From Nematostella vectensis (Eukaryota > Cnidaria > Anthozoa > Actiniaria > Edwardsiidae), in assembly GCF_932526225.1 (NCBI RefSeq), contig NC_064046.1, positions 744,001 to 808,000 of the forward strand: a stretch of DNA of 64,000 nucleotides, read 5' to 3'. Below, one piece after another: positions 12,231-23,465 of this stretch. The translations under genes and the position numbers were made by a program. The notes under the pieces were generated by a model, which did no database searches, was not told the origin of the DNA, and saw only the letters and a program-made list of their open reading frames with translations. Numbering within the stretch: the first letter of the stretch is position 1; each line of letters starts with the position of its first letter.

Positions 12231-12518
12231 ATAGGGGATTGCGCTAAGATATCACGTGACTGTTTGGGTGGCAAACTAGCGCGCGCTAAGGCTTTTAGCG
12301 GCAAAATAAAAGGAACAAAACGCAACTTAGTTCAGCGCTTACGAAAAAGGCCAGAATTTTTTTTGTCAGAAAGGGTTTAGTTTCGTTTAAATATTTTATG
12401 TTTTTGGCCTTTTTCTCGTGTTACGCCCGCATTCATTTATGATTTTTTTGTTTGATCATTTTGTTTTGGATTTGCCACCCAGAAAGGTCACGTGATCTCT
12501 TAGCGCCCTAGTCCCCTA
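12231..12518. mobile_element. MITE with about 45-bp terminal inverted repeats
   Basis: The left end 12231-12274 (TAGGGGATTGCGCTAAGAT, then CACGTGA and GGGTGGCAAA) is the imperfect inverted complement of 12471-12518. It is non-autonomous with no ORF. A truncated relative of the left part lies at 59735-59835, inside the coiled-coil gene, so the family is dispersed. Confidence 0.75.
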
Positions 12519-13091
12519 TTACCTGGACTTTCTGTGTGCGCATCGTCGGCTTTGCGTGTTTTAATGAAGGTGAGGACGTTAGGGTAGTTTAGTAAGTGGT
12601 TATGTGATGCTTACTAGAGAGTCTGGCCTGCGAGCCTGTTTTCCTGTGTGTTCGTTGTTCAAGATCCCCGTTGCGCAAAAAACAATAGTGGGTTTTGTCG
12701 CCAGGAATCGCAACACCCCCAAAACAAGAATTTCTGAATGAACCCACAGGCCATGGAGAATCTGTCTTGTCTTATTACAGCTGGATTTTTGCGCCACTTG
12801 CTATTTATAGCTCTTATAGTGAATAATAAACCTTACGCGTCTCTTTGGCCATTTTCATAAGCAACCGAAGCCTTTTCGCCTTGAAAATAAAAATGTTAAT
12901 AACAGTAATAGTTGTTTCGAGGAAAGAGCTACGTTATATACACATAACACAGAAACAAATCTGCAGTTACTCCATTAAGGGTCAATGGCTAAAGGCTAGG
13001 TTGTATTTGTATGCTAGGTATGCTAGACGATTGCCAAGTTATGAGGCTTGGTGCATATCTTAATTCTCATAAAATACCATTTCACTTACTT
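12519..13091. other. non-coding stretch
   Basis: No gene or repeat recognised. Confidence 0.5.
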
Positions 13092-13427
13092 CAGGCCCGT
13101 ACCCAGGGGGGGTGCAGGGGGTGCCTTCACCCTCCCCCCCCCCCCCCCCCCCACAACGGCCAAAAGTCCACTTTTGGTTAGCAACAGACGTGCTATTTGG
13201 TGACAAAATTATACAACATAAGCAAATCAGATAAAAAAAATCTAGATAGCTCTGGTACTACTTTTAAGCTAAATCAGATTAAAAAAAACATCCCGCGGAG
13301 ATACTGTAATGGCATAAAAAAAAACCTTTGTTTTCTTTTGGTCGGATTTTTATCAGAACCCCCACCCCCCTGAAAAATTAGGTCCACTTTATCGGATTTC
13401 GCATTCGCAATCCTGGGTACGGGTCTG
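13092..13427. mobile_element. MITE-like element, CAGGCCCGTACCCAGG ends
   Basis: CAGGCCCGTACCCAGG at the left and its near-complement CCTGGGTACGGGTCTG at the right, with a C-rich core. Similar ends occur at 57263 and 41068, so this is a dispersed non-autonomous DNA-transposon family. Confidence 0.7.
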
Positions 13428-13659
13428 TACTTTTACACGGGCAGACTAAGATACCCTCTACCAAAAATCTAAGGGGACTTCAGCACACAAACCCTCCCCC
13501 TTTTAAATGATAAATGGTTCCTGCATCTGATAGATAAATGATTGAACCTGTTATGTGGGAACATTATCCAGGAATTGGTTAACTATATGTCTTTGTGATC
13601 TTTGTTTATCGAGGGTAGCATATTTAACCGAATATACAGTTTTCTAACATATGGCCCTC
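13428..13659. other. non-coding spacer
   Basis: Short unannotated stretch between a MITE and a SINE. Nothing recognisable. Confidence 0.4.
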
Positions 13660-13955
13660 GGTTAGTAAGCACTGTCACTGGGGGTGGTCACTGCCAGAGG
13701 GTTTATTGCGTCCCCAGTGGTTCTTTTACGTCCCTTCGGTTCAGGTTAATGTAGTGCAGCTTGAAGAGACGGGACCTCCGGTTTAGTGTCCTTATCCGAG
13801 AAGACTGGAAACACGGGAGAATAACTTCAACTCACTTGTGACAAATTCGATTCAAGGCAGGAACCCGGAAAAATCCCCAGTTTGAGCCAGGATTCGAACC
13901 TGGGCCACAGCGGTGAGAGGCCGGCGCGCTAACACACTAGGCCATATATCCTGTA
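13660..13955 (-). mobile_element. tRNA-derived SINE
   Basis: Read on the minus strand, the element starts with a tRNA-like head. The A box TGGCCTAGTG is at 13935-13944 and a perfect B box GGTTCGAATCC at 13890-13900, the internal promoter of RNA polymerase III. About 230 bases of unrelated body follow, ending near GTGACAGTGCTTAC. It is a retroposon, mobilised by LINE machinery elsewhere. It is not a working tRNA gene, because the stems do not close into a full cloverleaf. Confidence 0.8.
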
Positions 13956-14299
13956 TCTTATCATATTCAGAACTTATCCCTCTCTTCAAAATATAAGATA
14001 CTCACTCAAGAGTGATGATATCATTGTTATTGTTAAAATGTAAACTAGAGGAAAATACATGTTCAAACATAACAGCAAAATAGATAAGATTCTCTTATTT
14101 GGTGACAAAAAACGAATGAAATAATATGAGGCTTGCAAATGTTCATGTAATACAATTTAGGCAAACCAGTGCTAATGATTCCTGCTTCATGGAAATTCAC
14201 CTCAGGCTCTGAAGCCTGGAGTTTGATCAAGGGGGGGGGGGGGGGATAAAAGTTATCTCCTCATAGCTTGTAGTGGTACACAATTTTCATTTATTGTAA

Positions 14300-14580
14300 A
14301 TGACCTGTCAGGAGAGAGGTTAGTTATGGTGAGGGTAGTGATCTCTGTTTGATAAGCCTAGAGGGCCATAGCATTGTCTCTCAAGCAAGAGGACTGGGGT
14401 TTAAATCAAGCTCATGTCAGCTTGGGAGTTATTTACAGGGGCATAAAAACCTGGCTCCCTACATTGATTGAGTCCCTCATTTTCTCTGCCAATACGGGTT
14501 AAATTCACGAACCTGTACTGGGAAAAGTAGAAGAACTGCTGGCCTATGTTACAATATTCAGTGACAGTGCTTACTGTAAA
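14300..14580 (+). mobile_element. degenerate second SINE copy
   Basis: Plus-strand sequence that ends with the same CAGTGACAGTGCTTACT tail as the SINE at 13660-13955. It has a decayed tRNA-like head (GGGTTTAAATCAAG in place of the B box). Strong divergence indicates an old copy. Confidence 0.55.
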
Positions 14581-14709
14581 TGATCTATTAAACGCCTCCT
14601 ATCTAATGAACGCACCCGTTTGTAAAGAATTCTCCTCTCTAATAAATGCCTCCTATCTATTGAATGCCCCCCCTCCCCCTCGAAATTAAAAAAATGTCCT
14701 GGGCGTTTA

Positions 14710-16263
14710 TCAGATCATTTTTGGTACACATCAACTGACACCCATGATTGTAAACAGCATGGAGCAGATTGTATCCACATACTGATGAAAGTCATGGCAT
14801 GTGATGCCCGTTTGATCATGTCTCACATAACTTGCTCCAAAAACTAAACATTTTATTCTATATAGTAACCAAGAATAGTGTTCATTATTTATAAATTGAT
14901 CTATCTTTATTTTTGGCGCTAGTTTAAAGTAGCTAGGGTGCCCCTACCTGCCAATATGCAATGGCATACCCAAAATTAAATTCAAAAACATATGATAAAG
15001 ATGGACCATAAACATGACATTTGCTTTGAAATTCAAGCTACATCTGTGATCAGTCTACCAGTTTAACAAGAATGTCTCCCTTGTTTTGGGGCTTTAATTA
15101 TGTCAGGGTCATGTGGCCTTTCTAGAAAGACAAATATCATATATTAAAATATCCAGACTTTTGGAGAGAATCCTCCCAAAAATAGCTCATATCTTTGCAG
15201 TAATGGGTGCACTTTTAGCTAAGTAAATGTGCCTTGTCTTGTTTATTTGTTTTTGGCTCCAAATTTCATGAGACACCTTTTTTTAGCCATTTTCTTTATA
15301 AAACAGTGTTATCATGATGTCATTCTTATCTGGGTTATTTACAAAGAGACTAAATTCACATTCTTATTGCCAAAGTACAGGTCAACAGCCACTAGACTCT
15401 CTGTACCCACCACTTTTTGGCAAAAACATACTAAGTGCTATCTAAAAATTAAGTTTTATTTCTCTTATTTATATTTTCTTTAAAATATCAGGGGGTGATA
15501 ATCACATTTTCTAAATGGCCCTACCCATGTCCACTCACATTACAAAGTTCTTGTGTGGTGTTTTGTAGATTTCAAAAAATCTCATTAAAGGGTTAAATAC
15601 TATATATATCAGAATTTTCTTTACAAAAATATTACATTTTATTTTGAGTGACAAACTGACACTTTCTTTTTTGTTTAACTAAAAATTAAACTACCTTTTT
15701 TTAGTTCCATGTTATTCGATTTTATTTTTACAAAATATGTCTCATATATTTATCTGGCATTTTAATAACGCTTCTTTACATTTGGGTTCTACAAATATAC
15801 TTATCTTTAGTCATTTTTACGTTAGAAATTTTCATCACTAACTAAAGTGAATGTGTATATAATGGCACAGTCTTGTTGTTTGCTTAGTAGATCCGTTGTT
15901 GTTGACAAATTCACTTTCCTCCTAGAATCCTGCATCTTGATAATATACAATCCCAAATAAATATCCATGAAACTTCCAAGCTAATTCGTGCATATTCTTG
16001 TTCCATAGCGTGTTTTTATAGCCGTAATCCATGCAATTTCTCCTGATTCCCAAAAAAGGATGCACTTATTGGTGCGAAACATAACAGTCACGTGAAATGA
16101 GCACCGTTGGCTTGCAAGTTTTTAAATTGTCCATACATGCTTTCTAAAGTCTCGCTGCAAACGAAATAACCACATCTAAACAATATTTACAATGAAGCTC
16201 TGTTCTCTTTTTCTTGGTTTATGTGCCCGGCAGCAAATCAACGACGTTATATGAGTAACACAC
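14710..16263. other. AT-rich non-coding stretch
   Basis: No exon recognised. The 3' part presumably holds the 3' UTR of the minus-strand gene B, but I could not choose among several T-rich candidates for its poly(A) signal. Confidence 0.45.
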
Positions 16264-16680
16264 TTAGTTATTATTAATATTTTGTGATGGAGTTGTTTTT
16301 TGGAACTTTCGGTGACGGTATTGTCTCCCTTCTTCTCTCTTCAAGATACCTGAAGTCATCGCTCGTTCGCGGTGAATTGTAGCCAAATCCTTATGCATTT
16401 GTTCATCTTCCAGAGTTACATGGAAAGTTTCGTCGTTTTCGTTTATATCCTCAAGGTTTGGAATGTTCGAGATGGAGGGAAACCTGTTTTTGGCCTTCGC
16501 TCGTCGATTCTGTCTCCGCCGTACGCCAGGGCTACCCATGGACCGTAAACTCCAGTCAATCGCCTTCAACTCATCCTTATACTCTACAACTGTCTTGTGC
16601 CCATACTTATGAGCGAAATAATCATAGCTTGAGTCCGGTTTTGGCTCTGTTATAGATACGGGAGATTCATGAACCGCCAT
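16264..16680 (-). CDS. small basic protein, HxERA/GRxxRxR family, paralogue B
   Basis: Single-exon minus-strand gene for 138 residues, clearly paralogous to gene A. Matching blocks in the same order: YDYFAHKYGHK (about residues 19-29), a basic cluster RRRQNRRAKAKNR (about 54-66), RFPSISNIPNLEDINEND (about 66-83) and the C-terminal LATIHRERAM...GRQYRHRKFQK (about 98-129). It lacks the KKRKHHRRKQ stretch of A but keeps an equally basic one. No known domain recognised. Its opposite orientation and the 10 kb distance from A indicate an old duplication rather than a fresh tandem copy. Confidence 0.85.
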   Translation of the reverse strand: MAVHESPVSITEPKPDSSYDYFAHKYGHKTVVEYKDELKAIDWSLRSMGSPGVRRRQNRRAKAKNRFPSISNIPNLEDINENDETFHVTLEDEQMHKDLATIHRERAMTSGILKREEGRQYRHRKFQKTTPSQNINNN

Positions 16681-17003
16681 TATATGTCCATATATTTCGA
16701 AGGCGCTCGAAGATCAGCGTGTTTTGAACGTTTTCTTGAAGTACAACTTCGCTGTTTGAAAATTTCAAGTTTCTTCACCCACAAACGTTCTTCCTTGTGT
16801 TCGCACCTACATCATGAGTTGATTTACAACGTTATACAACTGCAAGATCGATAAAGAGATGCCTTCAGGAACATTACAGTGTCAAAGGTAAACGGAACCC
16901 TGTGCGAAGTGTTTTCTTTCACGGGGAGGCGTTGTAAATAAAAGCCAGCCAAGTATGACAGAGTCACATGACCACCTCACCACATGTCGCTATTTTTAAC
17001 AAA

Positions 17004-17013
17004 TGACTCAGCA
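17004..17013. promoter_or_regulatory. AP-1 / antioxidant-response-type motif upstream of gene B
   Basis: TGACTCAGCA matches both an AP-1 site (TGACTCA) and the MARE/ARE core TGAnnnnGC. It lies about 325 bases upstream of the start codon of the minus-strand gene B. Motif match only. Confidence 0.3.
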
Positions 17014-17603
17014 TACGAAATATTTCGCTCTGGCTTGTTTTAGCATTCAGCCTTGTAAGCATAATTTCATCAGAAGCTTTAGAATACATTATCACTATTT
17101 TTACCAATTTCTCGATGACAACATAACCTAAGAATGCGCGTTAGCCAATGCGTGCTTTTAGCATAATTTAAAGTTTTCTTTTTCTGTAAATTACAATAAA
17201 GTCTCATTACTAGTAGTGATCAATAAAAATTTTAACACGTTCCTTTCGTCTGGTAGGAAGTGTTAACAGTACCTGTCAAATCTTCTGTGATTTTCATTAA
17301 TTTTTAGGCCTTCTTTCTGGGGGAAAAAATCGATTGCTAACTTTTAATAAAAACTTTTGCGTCAGGCCTGACGATCAAGACGTGACGTTCTAATGAAGGA
17401 AGAATTTAGTCAGACGTCTACAGTCGGCTTGGAATTTGGAGGTGGACGTCAAACGATGTCAATTAGGTCGACCTATTTTACCAGACGGTTTTGCGTCAAG
17501 TGGTGTATAAATAACTGCAGAAGAGAACCTGAATATCAGGCCATGTTTCTATCGCGCCGGCGAGAAACTTTTGAAAAAAATAATAGCCTATACTCAGGCT
17601 AAG

Positions 17604-17695
17604 CCGAAGAAGGCCTTTCACGCCGCCATCTTACGCTCCCGCACAATACACTCAAAGAATCCATTTCCATCGGCTAATTCAAGCAAGTTATTTGT
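17604..17695. repeat. dispersed repeat with GCCGCCAT and CATTTCCATCGGCTAA
   Basis: This 90-base unit recurs at about 60457-60545 and 60640-60722 with the same order: a GAAGGC start, CACGCCGCCATxTT, then AAGAATCCATTTCCATCGGC and a CTAATTCAAGC end. Three copies within 43 kb indicate a dispersed element of unknown class. Confidence 0.6.
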
Positions 17696-18019
17696 CAAAT
17701 ATAATTCATAAAGTATCATACTTTAATCGTGGATAATTATTTAGAAGTTTTCTTGCAAATAAGCCGCTATTTTCAATTATAAACAACAACAAAGGAGTGG
17801 TTTTTCGACATTCTTTAAGTATTTAATTGCATTTTCACGGGGATCTCGTACTCAATATAATGTATTTTTAATACGACCAGAGAATTCTAAGCTGACCGGG
17901 TTAGAAAATCGGCTAATTTATAGTAAAAAGAGAGTAATTCTAGTTAGAAATTGGACTTTGCTAAAAAAAAAATCCGGGTGATTTTACCTTTTATGAAGGT
18001 GATCTTTAGAAGAGTCCCA

Positions 18020-18275
18020 AAATAATAATAATAATAATAATAATTTAATATAGCATTATAAAAATCTCAATGCTTTACAAACATCCTACTCTATTCTACT
18101 CAATAATTTCGCTAAAACTCTATCTTACACATATATAACTGATGTTATACACATATACATACACATATACAAATACATACACACATATACATATACATAC
18201 ATGTATATATATACACATATACAAATACATACACACATATACATATACATACATGTATATATATACATATATCAA
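18020..18275. repeat. AAT and CATATACA microsatellites
   Basis: An (AAT)n run near 18025 is followed by ACATATACATACA-type tandem sequence at 18130-18275. The latter includes a duplicated block of about 58 bases. Confidence 0.85.
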
Positions 18276-18807
18276 AATCTTGTGAAGGCGGTCGCGGATG
18301 AGTTGACAGCTATGGAATTGTCAAATTACACTACGTACCTTATGTATCACTAAATAGGAAAATATACAGTATAAAAAAGATCGTGCTATGGCATTTAGCG
18401 GTTTGTGCTAATAGTACATTTCCCTAATTATAGTTCCTCATTGTCCAGGTAAGGTAGCGTTGGAATATCAGACATAACACATTAGCTAGCAGACAATGAT
18501 TAGACTTGTTGTCATGCGATTTTTTTTTCAACATAATGACAGTGACCGAATAACAAGAAAGGTAAAAAAGCTTCAAACGACTCTTTCATTAACATAATAT
18601 TCAGACAAAGGTTAATGTCTGAGTAGCCTACTCCTGCCGTGCAACATATTGAAAGCTACATCATGGCATCCGTTAACAAGTTATAATTTTCTGGATATCC
18701 TAATTTTTCCGTTTTATGAAATGTGAAGAAGGCCAAAGGCATTGATCCAAAAGATTGTTTAGTCTGGCCTTCTTATTTGGAGTAAGTGTTTATTTTGATC
18801 AGAACCA
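18276..18807. other. non-coding stretch
   Basis: No gene or repeat recognised between the microsatellites and the following MITE. Confidence 0.4.
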
Positions 18808-18958
18808 AGGGGCGGATCTACCTTTTCGCTAGGAAGGGGGTTGGTTCAGTGTCAAAGGGGGGGGAGGGTAATTTATTCGTTACATATGGCTTTCTGGCCA
18901 CAGCCCAAAGGGGGGGGGGGGTTAAACCCCCTAAACCCTCCCCCTAGATCCGCTACTG
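18808..18958. mobile_element. MITE-like element, GGCGGATCTA ends
   Basis: Bounded by GGGGCGGATCTACC and TAGATCCGCTACTGG. It shares TTACATATGGCTTTCTGGC and its overall layout with the copy at 48407-48537. Non-coding. Confidence 0.65.
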
Positions 18959-19891
18959 GATTGTTAGCTGTGAATTTCCAATACACACCGGCTGTGTGTG
19001 GCGTGGGCGGTTCCTGTGTGGAATTTTAAGGCTCCCTTCTCCAATCGTTTTTACCATCAAAAAAGGCTGCAGAAAACGTAGATCAAGTTCTATATTTCTG
19101 CTTGCTGAACACAGTGGGGTGGGTTGGTCATAAAGCTTAGTTTTTCTGATGGGTTTTTGTGTCTACGGTTCTTTAAAAATGCACCAGGACATCAAAGCTT
19201 TAAAATGCAGAAAATATACTGCCTGGTCTTGTAGTGTGGGTTCGTTGATTCGTTCTTTCCCCTTAAACTCAGACAACAACTGTGGTACCAAGTAGCAGCT
19301 CTTTTCTGACAAGGTGTTTTTTTAAATTTCGTGTGAAATCTAATCTTCATATCAATAGAAAAACAAAACGATTAACTTAACGACGGGAAGTGTGCGTGGA
19401 CTTTTCATTTTCTTAGTTCTTTAGGCTATGATTAAATTAGGGAAGATTCTCATTCTACTTTGCCGCTGTCAAGGCAGGCCATAACTGGCAAAAGCTCAAG
19501 AGAAAAGACATATCATTCATGTAGTTGCGACAGGTTATGGAAAAGTTCACAAAGAAGCTGCTTTGTTACTCCTTACTCTAGCGCTAGGTTTTATAGTATT
19601 GACGAAATTACTGTGCTACTTCCGCCCGATGGGAAATTCCAGTCTATTATTGCCGAATTATAACTATGCATTAAACCACTCATTCCCGTAGGGCTGTTTA
19701 GCATCTCAACTGGTTTCAAAATAACGCAGGTGCTACTGGTACTAAATCCGATAACCCCTTATATGGGCAAAGAGTGGTGACAATGACATGACAAGTGGTT
19801 TGTTTTGACACGTATTGCACTCGTAAGGATTCGGGTGAAACCGAACAATTGACGAAGGATAATTAGGGAGATGATGTAAGATAATGGAGAG
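18959..19891. other. upstream region of gene C
   Basis: No coding exon recognised. Short frames at 19460-19663 + and 19759-19944 - show no domain. Confidence 0.4.
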
Positions 19892-19898
19892 TATAAAA
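19892..19898 (+). promoter_or_regulatory. TATA box of gene C
   Basis: TATAAAA lies about 150 bases upstream of the gene C start codon. An E-box-like CACGTG follows directly at about 19899. Transcription is predicted to start near 19922. Confidence 0.55.
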
Positions 19899-20044
19899 CA
19901 CGTGTTGAAAAATAACAAACTAGGTCTTTTCCTTGCTGTTGCATAAGATAATCCAGTAATCTGTCGGTTACTACTCGAAAGAAGACGAAGCGTATTTTAG
20001 AAAAATCTTATCAAACGGGACTCACTTCCAGTAAATGTAAAAAA

Positions 20045-20431
20045 ATGTCAACGACCATCTTTGACAATCCACTAGCGATGAATTACTTCGACGAGGAAAC
20101 AAACCGCCATTATTTTTGCATATACGATAACATGAAATCGGCTTTTTACAACGAACTATCTACTGTCTGGAAAAGCATGTACGAGAAAGGACTTCGCAAG
20201 AATCTCGGCAAGCAACACTCCTTGAAAAGAGAATGCGACGATGATTGTACAACTCAGGGCGAACACGAGTCCGCGTGCAGTGGCGAGTTAGACTTGGCAA
20301 GAGTTCACAGGGAACGAGCACTAGACGCGGGAAAATTAAGCAGAGATAGAGGTCGACGATGGAGAAAAAGAAACTACAAAGATGGTCGTCTTGCCTCCGT
20401 TAGCTCTGATTCTTCATCACAGTCGTGTTAA
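20045..20431 (+). CDS. small basic protein, HxERA/GRxxRxR family, paralogue C
   Basis: Single-exon gene for 128 residues. The ATG follows AAAAA and is the first after the TATA box. N-terminal part: acidic/aromatic, then VWKSMYEKGLRK (about residues 41-52), a block shared with gene D. The middle is Cys-containing and acidic (CDDDC). The C-terminal conserved block is LDLARVHRERALDAGKLS...GRRWRKRNYKDG (about 83-113), with a Ser-rich tail. It lacks the FPS/LENIDE motif of A and B, so A/B and C/D form two subgroups. No known family recognised. Confidence 0.85.
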   Translation: MSTTIFDNPLAMNYFDEETNRHYFCIYDNMKSAFYNELSTVWKSMYEKGLRKNLGKQHSLKRECDDDCTTQGEHESACSGELDLARVHRERALDAGKLSRDRGRRWRKRNYKDGRLASVSSDSSSQSC

Positions 20432-20880
20432 GACGGGTGTTCAAGGCGTCAAGAACTCGCAGTATCAAACTGTTAGGGTCATCTAGGAATGGGGAATTCC
20501 GCAAAAGGTGTTCTTTAATAATGTCTTTTCAAAATGAACAATAACTGCTCTATATTATGTTGTTGTTGAAAAGTAAAAAATATATATTTGACATGTATAT
20601 AAGATAGTTATTTTAAGGAGATATTAAGTGTGAAATTTGAGTGTAGAATTTGACGCATTTCAATTGACGATCCCCGTTTGAAATGGCCATAGCGTTTTAA
20701 AATACACCAAAAACTGGAATTTTACTCTGCCAAATTTTCCTCTTTAATAAGACTTCTTCAGGGTGTTTTATGTATGTACATAGTAGACGAATCACATGGA
20801 ATAGTAGAAAATTCAATAGCTTATTTTGTAAATAGTAGTACATAGCGTCTTTTGAAGACTTTGAAAATTAGTAAAATTGG

Positions 20881-20886
20881 AATAAA
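20881..20886 (+). terminator. poly(A) signal of gene C
   Basis: AATAAA about 450 bases past the stop of gene C, followed by GT/TG-rich sequence (TGTCCTCTTGTCTGT) as expected for a cleavage region. Confidence 0.5.
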
Positions 20887-20889
20887 AAA

Positions 20890-23230
20890 CTACTGATGTC
20901 CTCTTGTCTGTAAGAAGGTTGGTTTGGTGCTTGCTTTAGAATTGTTTTTGAACGAGTAAGGGAAAACATAAAAGAACACAAACAAAGGTTCTTACTATGG
21001 GCACCTGTACGCTTCCATTCATGAAATACAAATCAAGTATGCACCGCTTTGTCTGGATTTGGCGCCAACTGCAGCCTTGCTCTAATGTCGTCCTTCAAGG
21101 GCCTTCTAAGGATTGGTTTACCCACTAGGACTGCCTTCTAGATAAGGTCTCTTTTCTTTGTATTTCTCTGGAATCGGGAAGAATTTTCCTTACTTGCGAC
21201 CGCTAGCCAATAGCATATATAGCGTCGGCTAAAAAGTGACGGGGAGACTTCGCAATAAAAAGAGAAGAGCCTTCGCTTGGCAGGGAATCGTGGCATAACA
21301 ACACAAGTAATTCCTAAATGCCCTGTATGAACTAAAACACTAGCGAAACTTTTATATGTTGCTTGATTTAAACGTTTAATCTAATTTCATGTGGCGCCGA
21401 ATAAATATGGATTCGAGAGTTCATAGAGTCGCTTCTTGGTTTTTTTTTTTTACCTTTTTTTATTCTACAAATTCCTGATTCTTATTTAAAGTGCAAGAGA
21501 ACAACTGCTCTCGCTCAACCGGTTCTCATTAAGTTTTCCCTTACGTTTGTTCTAATGAGCTTTCCTAACGACTAGAAGCTTCTTTTCCCATAATAATGGA
21601 TCAGTTGTGCGAGTTTGGTTATGTACGAGTTGCCTTTATGCGGCATAGTGGAAAAAAAAGACAGGCGAAAAACGCGTACGTCCAGGACGCGTTCTATATA
21701 TACCGGGGTGGTGCGCAAAACTCGAAGAACACTATTCTGTATGAATAACGATAAAGGTATCGCCGCAAGAGTAAGCGCCGACGGAACAACCAAAATGTGA
21801 CCTTTCAAATGCAGGAATTAATATTTTCTGTGTGTTGCGGGAGTCTACGAATACGCGAAACGATTTGTCTGACAATTTGTCAGACGGTCGGCTTCGACCC
21901 TAAAACTCTATTAAACAGCCATTTGTTAAGCAACTACCATATCATCAATAATTGATAGGGCCACCTCCAAAAGCTCCGAAATATGGGAAAAATATTCACA
22001 GGTATTTTACTTCAAAGTTTGCTATAAACGAATCATTCAATTCATTCATTATCCGTGGTCAAGCGTACACAGGGGGGGGGGGGGGGGGGAGGTGCGCGCA
22101 AAAAAGGGCGGCCAAAAAAGGTAATTCCTTACTAAGGAATCTAAGACAAAACAATGCATTTGGCTTATTTACATTAATTTGCATTGAATACGGGTCATGG
22201 AAAGTACGGCGTTTAAACTAGGCCTTAGATAACTTATTTGATAGCATACCTTTTGGGGGTCATTCTTTAGGTCTCACAGATCTGATGAATAGGGTTGAAT
22301 AGGTGTAGGTGTAGCTGGTATTCCTAAGCACCCTCTCCCGGCACGTAAATGATTTTATTGTTTACTTTGTTACTGATCCAGCCTCAGCGTAGACAATCAC
22401 GCATAATTAAGCCCTGGATTTATTTCACCAAAGTCAAATTTTTAAACCAAAATTCAACAAAAAAATAGCTGAGATTCAGGAGCGTACTCAGGGGCGCGCG
22501 CAAAGGAGTATTGGTGATTTAGAATTAGACCCCAAACCCACTACTAGAAAGCAATATCCGATAATTTATTACGATTTTCTTGCCATTTACAGTCAAAACA
22601 TCTGGCAAAATCAGCCCTTGGTTAGCCAGTATTGTTCCCCTAACTTTGACTAAAGACCAATTTATCTTTGGCCTCAACAATTCATTTCACGAACCAAATT
22701 GGTTTGGCCTACCGGAAAGTTTTATTTGCGGCCTATCTTAACAGCCTATTATAACAGGTGTGAAGTATGTGTGTGAATCTTTATACCAATGACAATAACA
22801 AACAAACATTGAAAAACCAAAAAGTTATAACCGGAAGTCAGTGCGTATAATGTAAACTGCTTGTTTTAGAATAAATACAAAAAGCCCAAATTGTCGTGCT
22901 CGTGAGCCAGAAGAATAAATACAATACACCAAAAACTGGAAAATAAGACTTTAGTGAACTGTTTCTGTGATTTCTGTTATTTACATGACGTTTTTTTAAA
23001 CCTGTACGTGTAAGTACTAATTATCCACGAGCCGTTACTTATTGTTCAAGTTATTTGATTTGCCATAATAGAAAATTTGGAATAGGCACGTTTGAAGGGA
23101 GAATTAGCTCCGAAGGCTGTTCGGATACCCGCAGATCTAACTTCGTATAGCGTTCGGTTTATTCGGAAAGCTTCCGGGATGTCCCGATGTTGTACTACGT
23201 GACCCGAGGGGGCCTTCTTTCTGGGCAGAT
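20890..23230. other. non-coding stretch between genes C and D
   Basis: No gene recognised. It contains T-runs near 21440, a TATATATA-type motif near 21697 without a convincing ORF behind it, and a G-run of about 17 bases near 22073 next to GCGTACACAGG, probably a fragment of the MITE family seen at 57263. Confidence 0.5.
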
Positions 23231-23232
23231 GC

Positions 23233-23238
23233 TATAAA
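23233..23238 (+). promoter_or_regulatory. TATA box of gene D
   Basis: GCTATAAACACG, with TATAAA at 23233-23238, about 230 bases upstream of the gene D ATG. It fits the TATA-plus-single-exon layout of genes A and C. Confidence 0.5.
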
Positions 23239-23465
23239 CACGAGGTCAGAGTAAACGATGCATTTGTTGTTTTGGAGGTGTGATATATAGAGCAATTGAA
23301 ACCCGAATCAGATTAACACTTTTGTTGGGTGTCTCGAGTGAGTTTTTAGATTTAGGAACTTTTAATTTGGACACTGCTTACAAAGACTGCTGCAAATTTG
23401 CCTTCTCTTCGAGAAGAAAATTGTCCTTCTGCAACGCAACTTCATTCAAAACAAACGGCCTCAAG

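Noticed and set aside
13883-13951. Possible tRNA gene on the minus strand
   Set aside because: A and B boxes are good, but the acceptor and anticodon arms do not pair properly and the sequence continues into a SINE body.
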